From NCBI GenBank assembly GCA_949751835.1, contig CATKHK010000031.1:186001-250000 (forward strand): DNA of 64,000 bases, read 5' to 3'. A program made the position numbers and the translations under genes. A model generated the notes under the pieces. It was given only the letters and a program-made list of their open reading frames with translations. It made no database searches and was not told the DNA's origin. The stretch's first letter is position 1. The number at the start of each line of letters is the position of its first letter. The DNA comes from Blepharisma japonicum (Eukaryota > Ciliophora > Heterotrichea > Heterotrichida > Blepharismidae). Shown piece by piece: positions 1-10,142 of this stretch.

Positions 1-239
1 AGAAGCAGGAAGAAATGCCAAATATTGAAAACATGGTAAGGTGCCCCAAATGTAGAAATGGGATATTGAAAGAATCCGGGTGCAATTTTATGCTTTGCCG
101 ATATCCAAATTGCAGAAAAACATATTTCTGTTTCCTCTGTGGAAAGCAGTTAACAAAAGACCACCATTATTCTCACTACAAGAAAAGTGGACCATTTGGA
201 AACTCCTGCAACACCAAGGACAGAATAAAAGACGATTAA
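1..239 (+). CDS. RBR-type E3 ubiquitin ligase, C-terminal part (5' end outside window)
   Basis: The reading frame is open from the window edge and ends at TAA 237-239. The visible ~79 residues form one zinc-binding module: CPKC, then KESGCNFMLC, then CRKTYFCFLC, then a His and a last Cys in HHYSHY...NSC. This Cys/His spacing, with GCN before the second half, is the RING2 (Rcat) module of RBR ligases (parkin/ariadne type), where the Cys of GCNxM takes ubiquitin as a thioester before transfer to substrate. RING1 and IBR would lie upstream of the window. The protein ends about 20 residues after the last zinc ligand. It could be another RBR-like zinc protein, but the GCN motif makes RING2 likely. 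It converges on the next gene, with 12 nt between the two stops. Confidence 0.7.
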   Translation, partial: KQEEMPNIENMVRCPKCRNGILKESGCNFMLCRYPNCRKTYFCFLCGKQLTKDHHYSHYKKSGPFGNSCNTKDRIKDD

Positions 240-251
240 AATGCTTTAACA

Positions 252-1451
252 CTAATGCTTATGACCATTATTAAATCAGCTGGTAAACATGCTTTCGTCT
301 CCATCAGTTCTAAATACACTTAAAGAGAGATCATGATGGATTTCTTGAGCCGAATATCTTAAGTCAGGGACTTGCAAACTGTCGCCTTTAGAGAAAGGCT
401 CATGAGCACAATTATTAAAAGCGAGTTGAAAAGTGTTGCTTAAACCAAAAGGCCTCGAGTCTTCTACCATCTGAGAGTTTAAAAAAGGGATTGAGTTCGA
501 TTTTTCTTCTATTAAGTTTAGCATTGAGGTAGAAAGTAGAGAGTGGTCTGAATGAGTATTCATTGATTCTGGGATTTGGCTAGACATAGGCTTTCAGTAA
601 TAGTATAAATGCCATGATGCTGGGCTTTCTAAACTCATATGTACGTCACCAATTGTAATTTTTTCCTGGTTCTTGTTATATTCTATGAATTTTCCTTCCC
701 AAGGAGCCATTAAACTGACTGTAAATTCTTGCTTTGGAGAATTTTCTATTATTTCAGGGTGCCATTTATTGTTTAAGTGTTCAATAATTTCAGCAAGTAA
801 TTTGCTGGACCTCATATAAATTTCAAGCCTTGGATTAAACCCACATCTTACAAGAGCTTTGTGATAATACGCATTAAGTGGTAGCAGCTGCACTCCAATG
901 GTGTCTGATACCCCTCTAAATAATGCTTACATTGTTAATATACTCCCAGTTCTTCTTCTTTTGATCCTTCCACAAAAGTGACAGATTATATCACCTTCAG
1001 TCTGTTTAAGCAAAAGAGGGATTCCCTTGGTATTTGCTGGCTGCCTTAATTTTGACTTTATATAGATACCAAGTACTTGCATGCAGTTCTAAATAAAATT
1101 TACCGAAAATGCAGAGGGATTTTTTGATAGGTCTTCAATTTCCGATTTTAATTGAGAATGAGAAAGCGCAATTGTTGTGAAATTTAGCTCGTTTTTTTCA
1201 AAAAATTCAGGATTTGGAAGAGAGGTAAGAGGAATATTTAAGGAGTCTAGGAGTCTTTTCACAGAAACTAATCCTCGATAATAAAGACTTTTTAATTTTT
1301 CTGATAATGATCTGTTGTATTTCTGAATATGATTTACTTTTTTTATTTGACTAAAAAAGGTTTGTAAAGCCTTATGCTCTTGTTCTATTTCAAAAATTCG
1401 ATAAAATGCTTGCTTCTCTTTTTCGCTCCAATTTTTTCATATATCTACCAT
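252..1451 (-). CDS. Cramped / TSL-kinase-interacting-like SANT protein
   Basis: 389 residues after removal of two 15-nt introns (1089-1103, 916-930) and with TGA read as Trp at several places. The start is ATG 1449-1451. Residues ~5-70 look like a SANT/Myb domain (WKNWSEKEKQAFYRIFEIE, later KLKSLYYRGLVSVKRLL), close to the QVRxYYYR pattern of Cramped proteins. A middle segment has CHFCGRIKRRR. Residues ~200-300 match the second conserved block of Cramped and plant TKI1 proteins: VQLLPLNAYYHKALVRCGFN, PRLEIYMRSS, EIIEHLNNKW and, further on, ADVY-like GDVHMSLESPASWHLYYYW. Cramped is a chromatin protein needed for histone gene control in animals; TKI1 binds the Tousled kinase. The role here is inferred from the family. 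The C-terminal ~100 residues are Ser-rich and unrecognised. Confidence 0.6.
916..930 (-). other. 15-nt intron in the Cramped-like gene
   Basis: Sense-strand sequence GTAAGCATTATTTAG. It contains an in-frame TAG, and removing it joins ...ILT-I-RGVSDTIGVQ in a conserved block. The A sits six bases from the 3' end. Confidence 0.85.
1089..1103 (-). other. 15-nt intron in the Cramped-like gene
   Basis: Sense-strand sequence GTAAATTTTATTTAG, phase 0, with an in-frame TAG. Removal joins SAFS to NCMQVLGIY. A at -6. Confidence 0.85.
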
Positions 1452-2158
1452 TATCAAAACTATAACTAAAATGTAAAATTCTAGTGAATTATTATTTTAT
1501 TCAATAAAAAGTATCCGAATATTGATTATAAATAAATAAAATTGGTAGTAATTATATTATGAATTATTGAATTCAAATTATAGACCTCTATAAAAAGAAA
1601 TTGATGCCGTTATAGAGACTTTCTAGTAGAGAGATTGAAGATGGAAACGGACTTCCAATTATTATTTTGGTGGGAAATAAAACCAATTCAATTGAGCAGA
1701 GGATTATTGATGAAAAATAGTTGGAAAAATATAGCAAGATTTTCACTTGAAATTTACCGATTTCCAAGAACTCAAAGAAAGCAATGAAAAAGTTTCTATG
1801 ATGGTTTTGCAATTTTATGAAAGGAAAATGGAAACGAAGCGGCAATCAATTGTTAGCATAAATAATCCACCTTCTCTATAGAAAATTTCTCTTTAAGCTT
1901 CTTTATCATAATCTGTTATAAATTTCATCAATAATAAATAAACAATACCACATAACTTATATTTTGTGCTTTTGTGTAGAAATAAATAATATGATGACTT
2001 TTTTAAGAAGAGCCATTAAGTGTTTGCCTATAAACTTAAAATAAAAAACTGAATATTTTTAAGTCAATAATAAGCGTGCTTAGCTGGTATCTGGATAAAA
2101 AATTAGTTATCCTCATCCATTTTTAACTAATCATAGGCCAAATACAAATTCAAACGTA
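1452..2158. other. Intergenic, with a Rab remnant
   Basis: This AT-rich spacer separates two divergent genes, the Cramped-like gene to the left and the CXC gene to the right. Apart from the decayed Rab copy at about 1573-1862 I see no coding frame or RNA gene in it. Confidence 0.5.
1573..1862 (+). pseudogene. Decayed Rab/Ras-type GTPase copy
   Basis: The + strand carries remnants of a Rab protein. NYRPL is followed by IEDGNGLPIIILVGNKTNSIEQRIIDEK, whose NKxD region resembles the intact Rab gene at 35.5 kb. Positions 1665-1684 are identical to 35884-35903 over 20 bases (TTTTGGTGGGAAATAAAACC). The copy has no P-loop half, and the C-terminal part (HLKFTDFQELKESNEKV, then a basic Ser-rich tail) reads in a shifted frame. 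TAA/TAG stops and at least one frameshift interrupt it. It is probably a 5'-truncated duplicate of this Rab or of a close paralogue elsewhere. Confidence 0.65.
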
Positions 2159-2932
2159 ATGCATAAAATGAATGACCAAAATAGCATGTTTATCGACCCA
2201 GTTCTCGCTACTCCAGAAAAAGGGAGCCAAAAAAATTGCAACTGTCGCAACTCACGCTGCTTGAAGCTGTATTGCGAATGTTTTTCCTCAGGTGAGTACT
2301 GTAAATCCTGTAATTGTGCTGATTGCTATAACAATCCACAAAACGAGCTTTACAGAACTAAAGCTATTCATAGCACTTTAGAAAGAAATCCAAATGCATT
2401 CCGGCCAAAAATTGGTTTAGGGATATCTATTGACGTATCCCATTCAAGGGGCTGCTCGTGTAGGAAATCGAACTGTTTGAAGAAATATTGCGAGTGTTTT
2501 CAAGGTGGAGTTGTATGCACTGGAAATTGCAAATGTAAAGAATGCAAAAATTTAGACTGTTATACTGATATGAAAATGCATAAAAAACAAAAAATTTATA
2601 CACCTCCAGAAAGAACTCAAGAAGAAGCAAGAGAACTCAATGCAAAAATATTAGAAGGCGCTGAAAAGTATAGGAATTTTATAGTGGAGTGTATACAAGA
2701 TGTGGAAATTAAAATTGAGGGGCAAGATATGTTGATTTGCAGTGAAGAAGTTTTAGCTTGCGAAACTGAGGATTTAGATGAAGGCCTTAAGAAGAAAAAG
2801 AACTTCACATATTCGTCAGCTTACGAAGCAAAAGAGACTGCAATTTATGAGAAATTACTAAAATTTTTAACAGTAACTCAAGATGACTCATCATCTTATC
2901 ATTCTATGGATAACCAGAAACTTGAATGTTAA
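2159..2932 (+). CDS. CXC/CRC-domain DNA-binding protein, LIN54/tesmin-like
   Basis: 257 residues in one exon, ATG 2159 to TAA 2932. Two cysteine-rich CXC motifs lie at residues ~23-60 ([16 protein letters not shown]...CNCADC) and ~98-140 ([20 protein letters not shown]...CKCKEC). They are joined by [11 protein letters not shown], the RNPxAFxPK linker that defines the CRC domain of tesmin/TSO1/LIN54. In LIN54 each CXC motif inserts a tyrosine into the DNA minor groove at the CHR promoter element of cell-cycle genes; the Tyr of KLYCECF and KKYCECF is present in both. The C-terminal ~110 residues are acidic and Lys-rich with no known fold. A role as a transcription regulator of the MuvB type is inferred; partner subunits are not in the window. 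Confidence 0.88.
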   Translation: MHKMNDQNSMFIDPVLATPEKGSQKNCNCRNSRCLKLYCECFSSGEYCKSCNCADCYNNPQNELYRTKAIHSTLERNPNAFRPKIGLGISIDVSHSRGCSCRKSNCLKKYCECFQGGVVCTGNCKCKECKNLDCYTDMKMHKKQKIYTPPERTQEEARELNAKILEGAEKYRNFIVECIQDVEIKIEGQDMLICSEEVLACETEDLDEGLKKKKNFTYSSAYEAKETAIYEKLLKFLTVTQDDSSSYHSMDNQKLEC

Positions 2933-3249
2933 AGGGATTTTAATTATAATTGCATTGCAGATAATAAATAAAATATAGTCAATTAGCCAAAATTTTCTAC
3001 AGATCTCAACAAATACATAAAACCCTATTGATCAGATCTGAAGCTTGGAAATTGGTAATCGACATTTTCTATGCTTAAGGAAAATCTAAAATTTTAAATG
3101 GGACTTTGGTTTCTTTTAAAAAAGTTTTGCGCCAATAATATTATTAGTTAAAATTGAAAATTAATCATAATTGAAGAATTCTGCTTTGCTATAAGTAATT
3201 GATAATAAACTCTATAAAATAATAACTAATAATAATAGCATATTATTTA
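2933..3249. other. Intergenic spacer
   Basis: AT-rich sequence between two co-directional genes. I see no coding frame, RNA gene or repeat here. Confidence 0.5.
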
Positions 3250-4773
3250 ATGTCTGAAGAGCCGGAAGAAGTCCAAGGTATAGAAGACCTCGCTATAGAG
3301 ACTCCTGACATTTCCATACTCGAAGAAAATGTCCCAACCATTGGAAGATCTTTAGGAAGTACTTTTACCTATTATAAAATCGAAATCTCAGATACTTCAA
3401 AAATGCTAACAATTCTGTATTTTCTACTTAGTGCTGAGCCATGCAATGAAGAAAGTGACCCCGACATATATGTCTCCTATGGCAATCCTGTTGTGAGTCA
3501 AAGTATTTTATAATCAGGCACTTATAATTGGAAGTCTACGAACATTGGCCCTGACAAACTTCAAATCCACCCAGATGATCCAGAATATCAAGAAGGGACC
3601 TATTATGTCGGAATTCTTTCTTATAAGCCTGGATTAAATACGTTTCAGGTGACTTATTCTCTTTCAGAGACCCCACAGTCTGAAGATCTAGAAGAGACAT
3701 ATAATGGGGTTATTACTGATTGCAAATATTTTAAATTCAGGATCGAAAATCCAGGAGAATCCCGCATAGAAATAAGATTGCGTCCTGGGAAAGGGAAGCT
3801 TGCTATGTTTGTTTCTAAAGAACTATATTATCCTTCAATAGAAGAACATCAGTGGAGCTTAGGTTTTTATGAAAGTTTAGGACTAGTCGATGATGATTAT
3901 ATGCTCTCCTCAGAAACTTATATAGACCCTGACCCATATGATGTGTATTTAAAAAGAAATTTTAGCCGAAAACCCACTTCTAGAGAGCTTGATAGATTGG
4001 CAACTATGCCAAAAAGTGAGACTGAAGAAGAGATAGGAGAGGAGCTTAGGTTTTGTATTGACACTGACGAATGAAAATACTCTAACCAAATGTGCTTTGT
4101 GGGGGTTAAAAATCTTACAGAAGAACCAATGGAATTTACAATAGAAAGAAGAGAAGTGCTGGAAAGTAGATTAATTTCAGACGAATTATCAGGAAGATTC
4201 AAACTTTTCAACTCAATTTTTGAAAACGTAGAGGGTAGCTCCATTTCTCAAATGGAAAGAAAAAGACTGAACGTTGGCAGCAAAAGCGAGTTCACTTATG
4301 GAGAAATTGACTTTGTTCATATGGCACCTGTCTTTAGTTTATGTGATCCTCAGCCTGGAGAAGTCTTTTGGGACCTTGGGTGTGGGGCTGGAAAATGCAT
4401 GATAGCTGCAGCTCTTGCTTTTCCTGAGCTTAAAAAATGCTGTGGAGTCGAGCTATTACCTGGCCTTTATGAGTCTTGTAAGGCTACCTGTGAAAACATT
4501 AAAACAGATTTGTCAATAGCTCCATTAGAAGTAATCCAAGGAAATATGCTAGAAGTAGACTGGTCTGACGCTGATATCATCTTTACCTCAAGTATCTGCT
4601 TTCCTCAAGAATTAATTGACGGGATGCTAGAAAAGGCCCATTCATTAAAAAAAGGCGCACGGTTTATTACGCTGAAGACTTTCCCACAGAATGATATTTT
4701 TGAAGTGAAATATAACTTGAGAGTGAAAATGACATGGGGAAAGACAGGAGTTTATATCTTAGTTAGGAATTAA
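3250..4773 (+). CDS. PPC-like domain protein with C-terminal DOT1-like methyltransferase
   Basis: 502 residues with one 15-nt intron (3503-3517) and one TGA Trp (DTDEWKYSNQM). The C-terminal ~170 residues hold a class I SAM-binding fold: EVFWDLGCGAGKCMIAAALA is motif I, GVELLPGLYESCK gives the acidic ribose-binding residue, then a GNMLEVDWSDADIIFTSS strand. The DLGxGxGK and GxE signatures and the following helix fit the DOT1 H3K79 methyltransferase fold, but many SAM enzymes share it. The N-terminal ~300 residues contain two beta-rich segments like bacterial pre-peptidase C-terminal (PPC) domains: DPDIYVSYG...YNW...YYVGILSYK and CKYFKFRI...KLAMFVSKE. These usually sit in secreted proteins, so the combination with a nuclear-type enzyme is odd. 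There is no signal peptide, so a cytosolic or nuclear site is likely. The substrate is unknown. Confidence 0.65.
3503..3517 (+). other. 15-nt intron in the PPC-DOT1-like gene
   Basis: GTATTTTATAATCAG, phase 1, contains an in-frame TAA. Removal joins VVSQS to TYNWKS inside the first PPC-like segment. A at -6; ends CAG. Confidence 0.85.
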
Positions 4774-5064
4774 ACTAATGAATATTAAGAATTTCCCAAA
4801 TATCATACACAAAGATTTATAGGATTTATGTGATGATAAAAATCAAGCATAGCGTGACCTCTGAAATTTTTGAATTTTAAAAAGTAAATAAATATTCAGG
4901 TAAGATTGAGCAGTATATTGTGTTTTTCATTAATTAACTTTTATTACGATAACTTATTAATAAGCAGACCTCTTCAAATAAATCAATTTTACAAGATAGT
5001 TGAAGCTGCCTTAAATTTCTTTAATAATTATTACTTATTGCAGTAAGTATAATTCAACTTCAAA

Positions 5065-6750
5065 ATGGATTCAAAACCCCCACGAAATGTTTCTGAAAAC
5101 CTCTCCACAAGACTTCCAATGCTTCGAGGTACCAGAAATTCTTCTATTAAATCTATCTTACAAGAAAAAAGTTCTCGTTTCCAAATTCGGCTACAAAAAG
5201 ATGACATGATGATCAAAGAAAACACCTCTTCAGAGGACGCCAAATCTGAAATGCTCCCAGCAGTTAATTTAGAAATGAAAGGAAAATATCTCATTTTTCG
5301 CCCCATTTATGTAGCAGAAAGACCTCCTGCACCGCCAAATATGGGTTACAATTTCAAATTCTTAGGAAATGAAGTAAAAATCATTCGGTGAATCTGTGAG
5401 GATAATGGGATGAGAGAGTCAAAAAAAGAATGGATACTGGGATGAAGCAATGGCAGCTTGAGGAGCAATATATATCAAAATCTTAACCGCTGGCAAAAAG
5501 TTAACCATTTTCCTAGAACAATTGAAATAACCAAGAAAGACTGTCTTTTTAAAAATATATCACGTATGCAATCAATTCATGGCAAAAAAGCTTATTCATT
5601 TGCCCCAAATACATATGTTTTGCCTCAAGACTCTCAAGAGCTTTCAAACGAAATGGACAAAGATAGAGGCAAGATTTGAATAGTAAAGCCAGCTGGCAGT
5701 TCCCAAGGCCGTGGGATATTTCTGACTAATAAAATTTCTGACATTCCTCCTGCAACACCAATGGTAGCTTCTGAGTATATTTCAAATCCGTTGCTTATAA
5801 ATGGCTTGAAATTTGACCTCAGAATTTATATTGCAGTATCCTCAATAGATCCTCTTAGGCTTTATATTTATAAAGAAGGACTTGTTAGGTTCGCTACAGA
5901 GCCTTACAACTTAGATGACCCTGCAAACCGCTTTGGCCATCTGACAAATTATTCCTTAAACAAATACGCCCCAAATTTCCAAGACCTTGATCAAGACGGC
6001 AAAGGCTATAAGTGGACTTTATCTGCGTTAAAAGAATTTTTTGCAGGGAAAGATATTAATTTTAATATCATTTGGGAAGGCATAAAAGACATAGCTGCAA
6101 AAACTCTTATTTCAATAGAAACTACTATGAATGCAGGTATGAATATGTTTGTTCCTTATAATACTAACTGTTTTGAGCTTTTGGGCTTTGACATTTTAAT
6201 TGATGATCAGCTGCGTCCATGGCTTTTAGAAGTAAACTTGTCACCTTCTATGAATACTGATACATCAATAGACCTCAAAGTAAAATCCAAATTAATCACT
6301 GATTTATTCAATCTTGTTGGCATCCCATCCAGAAGAATGCAAGAAAAAAGAGCAAGCTCTGGCAGCACTTTGAGACCTGCCTGAAACTCGTTTATGTCTA
6401 ATTCCAGCTCAGACTTATCAAGCCAAGAACTTAGAGTAATGCAGGAAACAGAAAGAGAGCTCGCAAGGATGGGAAATTTCGAGTGCATTTTCCCATCAGA
6501 AAACATGCATAACTATAAGCAGTTTTTTGATGTCGAAAGGCCATTTAATTCTTTACTTATGGCTCAATTTGCGAATGGAAGCAAAAAAGAAATATATAAA
6601 AATCAATTGTATGCATATGAAGCTAAAATTGAAAAGAAAAGAAAAGAAGCTAGCCTAAGCAGAAGGGAGAGGATAGTTAATAATGATATCCCTGGACACC
6701 CAGACCTTATTTCAATGCTATTAAAAAGGCACTCTAATGGGAATTTTTAA
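5065..6750 (+). CDS. Tubulin-tyrosine-ligase-like polyglutamylase (TTLL)
   Basis: 561 residues in one exon with four in-frame TGA codons at Trp positions (5389, 5677 and 6382 start three of them). Family landmarks in order: IRWICEDNGM, WILGWSNGSL, LNRWQKVNHFPRTIEITKKD, WIVKPAGSSQGRGIFL (ATP-grasp loop), FDLRIYIAVSSIDPLRLYIY, KEGLVRFATEPY, HLTNYSLNK and FDILIDDQLRPWLLEVNLSP, where Glu and Asn bind Mg-ATP. TTLL glutamylases add glutamate chains to tubulin C-terminal tails in cilia and cytoplasmic microtubules; the KEGLVRFATEPY block and overall length are closest to the TTLL4/5/6 group. A 150-residue basic C-terminal extension (KIEKKRKEASLSRRERI) may help bind microtubules. Ciliates have many TTLL paralogues, so I leave the subtype open. 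Confidence 0.9.
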
Positions 6751-6795
6751 TTATTGTCATAATCTTGTTTAAAAAATTGGTTATTAGTAATTAGA

Positions 6796-7296
6796 ATGGA
6801 AAGCGAAAATGAAATAGACCAGTTTGGAAGACCATATCCAGCTAAACAAGGAGGGTACCATATTCCTCAACTAGCAGCTGATGCAGTTGTTATAAGGCAA
6901 AATCTTGCAGGGAGTCATGAAGTTTTACTTGTAACACGTGGTCATTTTCCTTATGAAGGGAAATTAGCTTTTCCAGGAGGAAGGATTAATTATAATGAAG
7001 ATCCAAAAGTTGGCTGCTTAAGAGAACTGAAAGAAGAATGCGGGATTGATGGAAGAATTGTAGATCTTCTGACTGTCCAAGGAGACCCTCAGAGAGATCC
7101 AAGAGGGCACGTTATAAGTGTCTTTTATTTGGTAGAAATTGATATCAATGCTCAGGTAGTTGCTGGAGATGATGCAACTCAGGCAAGATTTTATGACCTT
7201 CCCCATATGTTGGAAAGTCCAGAAGCGCTTGCATTTGATCATCATAAGATTTTGCAGATGGCTGCTAGCCGTTTGCTAGGACAACATCAAGTTTAA
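6796..7296 (+). CDS. Nudix hydrolase
   Basis: 166 residues, single exon. It has a perfect Nudix box: GRINYNEDPKVGCL followed by RELKEECGI, i.e. G-x5-E-x7-REUxEExGU, preceded by LAFPGG. The glutamates of REUxEE bind Mg2+ and catalyse hydrolysis of nucleoside diphosphate-X compounds. The N-terminal beta strands (AADAVVIRQ...EVLLVTRG) and the later RGHVISVFYLVEI resemble ADP-ribose and NADH pyrophosphatase-like members. The exact substrate cannot be read from the box. The gene starts 45 nt after the TTLL stop on the same strand. Confidence 0.92.
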   Translation: MESENEIDQFGRPYPAKQGGYHIPQLAADAVVIRQNLAGSHEVLLVTRGHFPYEGKLAFPGGRINYNEDPKVGCLRELKEECGIDGRIVDLLTVQGDPQRDPRGHVISVFYLVEIDINAQVVAGDDATQARFYDLPHMLESPEALAFDHHKILQMAASRLLGQHQV

Positions 7297-7448
7297 CCAC
7301 TTAACTAAGTTTTTAAAGATTCAATTAGTTTTAATATGGCTTATTTGTGCTATCTGAATTTATTATATATTAAATAACGAGCTAAAACAATTTAATAAGA
7401 ATAAGCTGATGTGTACATATTAACTATAAATCTCTACCGAAAATATCA

Positions 7449-9860
7449 ATGATTCCAACACCTCCAGCAACTCTTATTATTTCTGATTTAAAATTATTAA
7501 AATTAATGCAAACACTCACCATCAGCCCTGTTGGGATCCAAATCGAAGCTTTCAATCTTGACTGTGATCTTACTCTTTTAGGAGAAAAATTGTATGAGTT
7601 AGTTACCGAATTAACTGGAGAGTCTTCATTTAAACTTATGTTTAGAGGTAGAATCATATCTAAAGATAAAATTTTGACAGATCAAGGGCTTAAAGGAGGA
7701 GCTAAAATTCTTTTGGTGAAAGAAAAAGAAGAAAAGAAAAGAGAAGAACAACCGGCAATGAAGGAAAGCACTCCGTTGGATATTCTAATAGGCATGGGAT
7801 ATCCATATGATATCGCGACAAGAGCATTAGCTAATGTTGGGAGTGGATATGGAGCTGTTCAGAAAGCAATAGACTATATAGAGAGAAATAAGAAAATGTT
7901 TGAAATTGAAGAAAAATATATTTATTATCAGGAGAAACCAGCTGAAATCAAGAGTGTTGAGAAACAAAATCCACCACCCCCTATCATGAAGCATCAGAAA
8001 TCTGAAGAATATCCTGAAGTACATATAGAGACAAATGAAGAACAAATATCTACTGTGTTTTGTTGGGGAAATGGAGGAACCGGACAGCTAGGGCTTGGAG
8101 AAATCCAGCTTTCACATTCCCCTCATAATGTAAGGGCTTTAGCCGGCATCAAAATGGCCTCTATTTCATGTGGGGCCCATCATACTGTCGGTCTAAGTTC
8201 ATATGGGAATATATACACTTGGGGAAGATATTTGTACCCTTCAAATGAAGAAAATCAAGTAAAATACGGAAATAAGACAGTTCCAAGCTTGCTGGATCCT
8301 GTCAAGCACATCAAGTTTTCTAAGGTTTCTGCAGGAAGTGGACACACGCTTGCCTTAGACAATTTAGGACAAGTATGAAGCTGGGGTGACGGAATGCAAG
8401 GACAGCTTGGCCACGGAGAAAAAAGAAATGAATTTTATCCTAAAATCATAGAAGAAATCCAGCCGCTCAAAGTAATTGATATAGCCGCTGGTGGGCAGCA
8501 TTCAGCTTGCATCAAAGATACCGGAGAAGTTTGCATTTGGGGCCGAAATAATGCTGGGCAGCTCGGAACACGAGATTTAGCTGACCGTCTTTCTCCAACA
8601 ATCGTGATTTTACCAGAAAACCACAAAATCAAAGAAGTCTATTGTGGAACTTGGCATACAGTTGCAGTCTCAGACGCCATTCCAAGAATAATGAAATGGG
8701 GTAGCGGAAACCCTCTGCCTACCAGAGTTCCGATGTTTGACGATCACAATAATTCTCCAAGAATCGTATCTTGTGGAGGAGAGTTTACTTATGTGTTAAC
8801 ATCATTTGGAGAACTCTTTTATATACCAGAGCCAAATAGAGATAACCCTAACCCAAGCATCATTAAAGAAAGCTTTACAGGGATCATCAATATAGGCTGT
8901 GGAGGAACTTTTAGCTTGATTTTACTACAAAATGGGAATATTTTGGCGAAAGGAGAAAATAAGCAAGGACAATTAGGGGTTGGAGATTTTACTAATAGAA
9001 ATGAATGGACTTCAGTTAAAGGACTGACTGGGATCCATGTAGAATCTATTAGTTGTGGGAGCACTCATTGTGGGGCTGTCGTAAAATTTGAAAATTTAGC
9101 AATTGACTTGTTGAGCGCTTCTACTTCAGAATCCTGAAGTGATTTGAATATATGGTCTCGGGATGATAAAATTATTAGAGCCCACAAGACTCTGATAGAG
9201 TCCCATATTCCTTTTGCTACTTTAGGCTTTGAAGTTAATTATTCAAGCGAATATAGAAGCCAACTAAACTATAATGAGCTAAAAGTACTGATAGAATGGC
9301 TATACAGTGGAATCATCAACACAAAACAAAATATTTCTATTGAGGAAATGCAAGAATTAATTAATTATTGCAATCAAAGAAATCTGATAGGGCTTAGAGA
9401 TTTGCTGCTAGAAAGGGTGGGTGATGAAGAATTAAAAAGTGAACATGATAGAGAATTTCCAGAATACAAAGCAAGGGAAACAATTTTTAGATATAAACAA
9501 GAAGAGTTAAAAAAAATAAACCAAGAAGAAAATAAAAGAGAACCTCAAATGGATATAGAACAGTTCGGGGATCCTCAAATTGATTTACAAGAAGATAGCG
9601 ACATGGAAATTGATGAAATGCAGCCAGAAATACAACAGGTGTCAGCAGAAGAAAGGAGAAGGGCAATGCTTGAAGCAATTGAGAAAAGACAAAGAGAAGA
9701 GATCGAAAACCCCCCAGTTCAAGAACTCCCTATAATTTCTCCTCCACCCCCAGTAATCCCTGAAGAAATCCCAGAGATCATCCCTCCAAACCCAAGAGAA
9801 GCTGAAGAAAAAAGACGGAAAATGTTAGAAGCATTAGAAAAGCGTTCTAAAGGCAATTAA
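7449..9860 (+). CDS. UBL-UBA-RCC1-BTB protein
   Basis: 803 residues in one exon with TGA Trp codons at 8376-8378 (GQVWSWGDG) and 9135-9137. Domains in order: a ubiquitin-like fold at ~25-95 (VGIQIEAFNLD...FKLMFRGRIISKDKILTDQ), a UBA helix bundle at ~105-150 (LDILIGMGYPYDIATRALAN), RCC1 blades at ~200-560 (CWGNGGTGQLGLGE, WGDGMQGQLGHGE, WGRNNAGQLGTRD, GENKQGQLGVGD), and a BTB/POZ-like domain at ~565-660 (DDKIIRAHKTLIESHIPF...LIEWLYSGII). The C-terminal ~140 residues are acidic, Pro-rich, with two copies of a MLEA(I/L)EKR helix. RCC1-BTB proteins can act as cullin-3 substrate adaptors; UBL-UBA proteins bind the proteasome and ubiquitin. A shuttle or adaptor role in ubiquitin-dependent turnover is therefore inferred, not shown. 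Confidence 0.85.
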
Positions 9861-10142
9861 TGAAATTAAATTAGATTAATAAATTCCCCATTTTTGTGCT
9901 TTCTCGAAATTTGTTGAGTTTTCAAAATAAAATTCAACACTCTTTAATAATAAAATTAGTCTGATTAGTCCTTATCCAATTTAAATTTTTTTAAAACATA
10001 TTTCTTTCAGTTCTTTTATTTGTTTCTAGATAATTTATTTGCTTTATTTCTAAAATTATAATTCCATACTATAACAGCTGTTGAATATTTAACGCATTTA
10101 TAATGCTCGATATATAGATAGCATATTCCATGATATATATAA

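Noticed and set aside
1588-1845. Minus-strand 85-codon frame
   Set aside because: It is the complement of the decayed Rab copy. The plus strand gives the recognisable Rab sequence.
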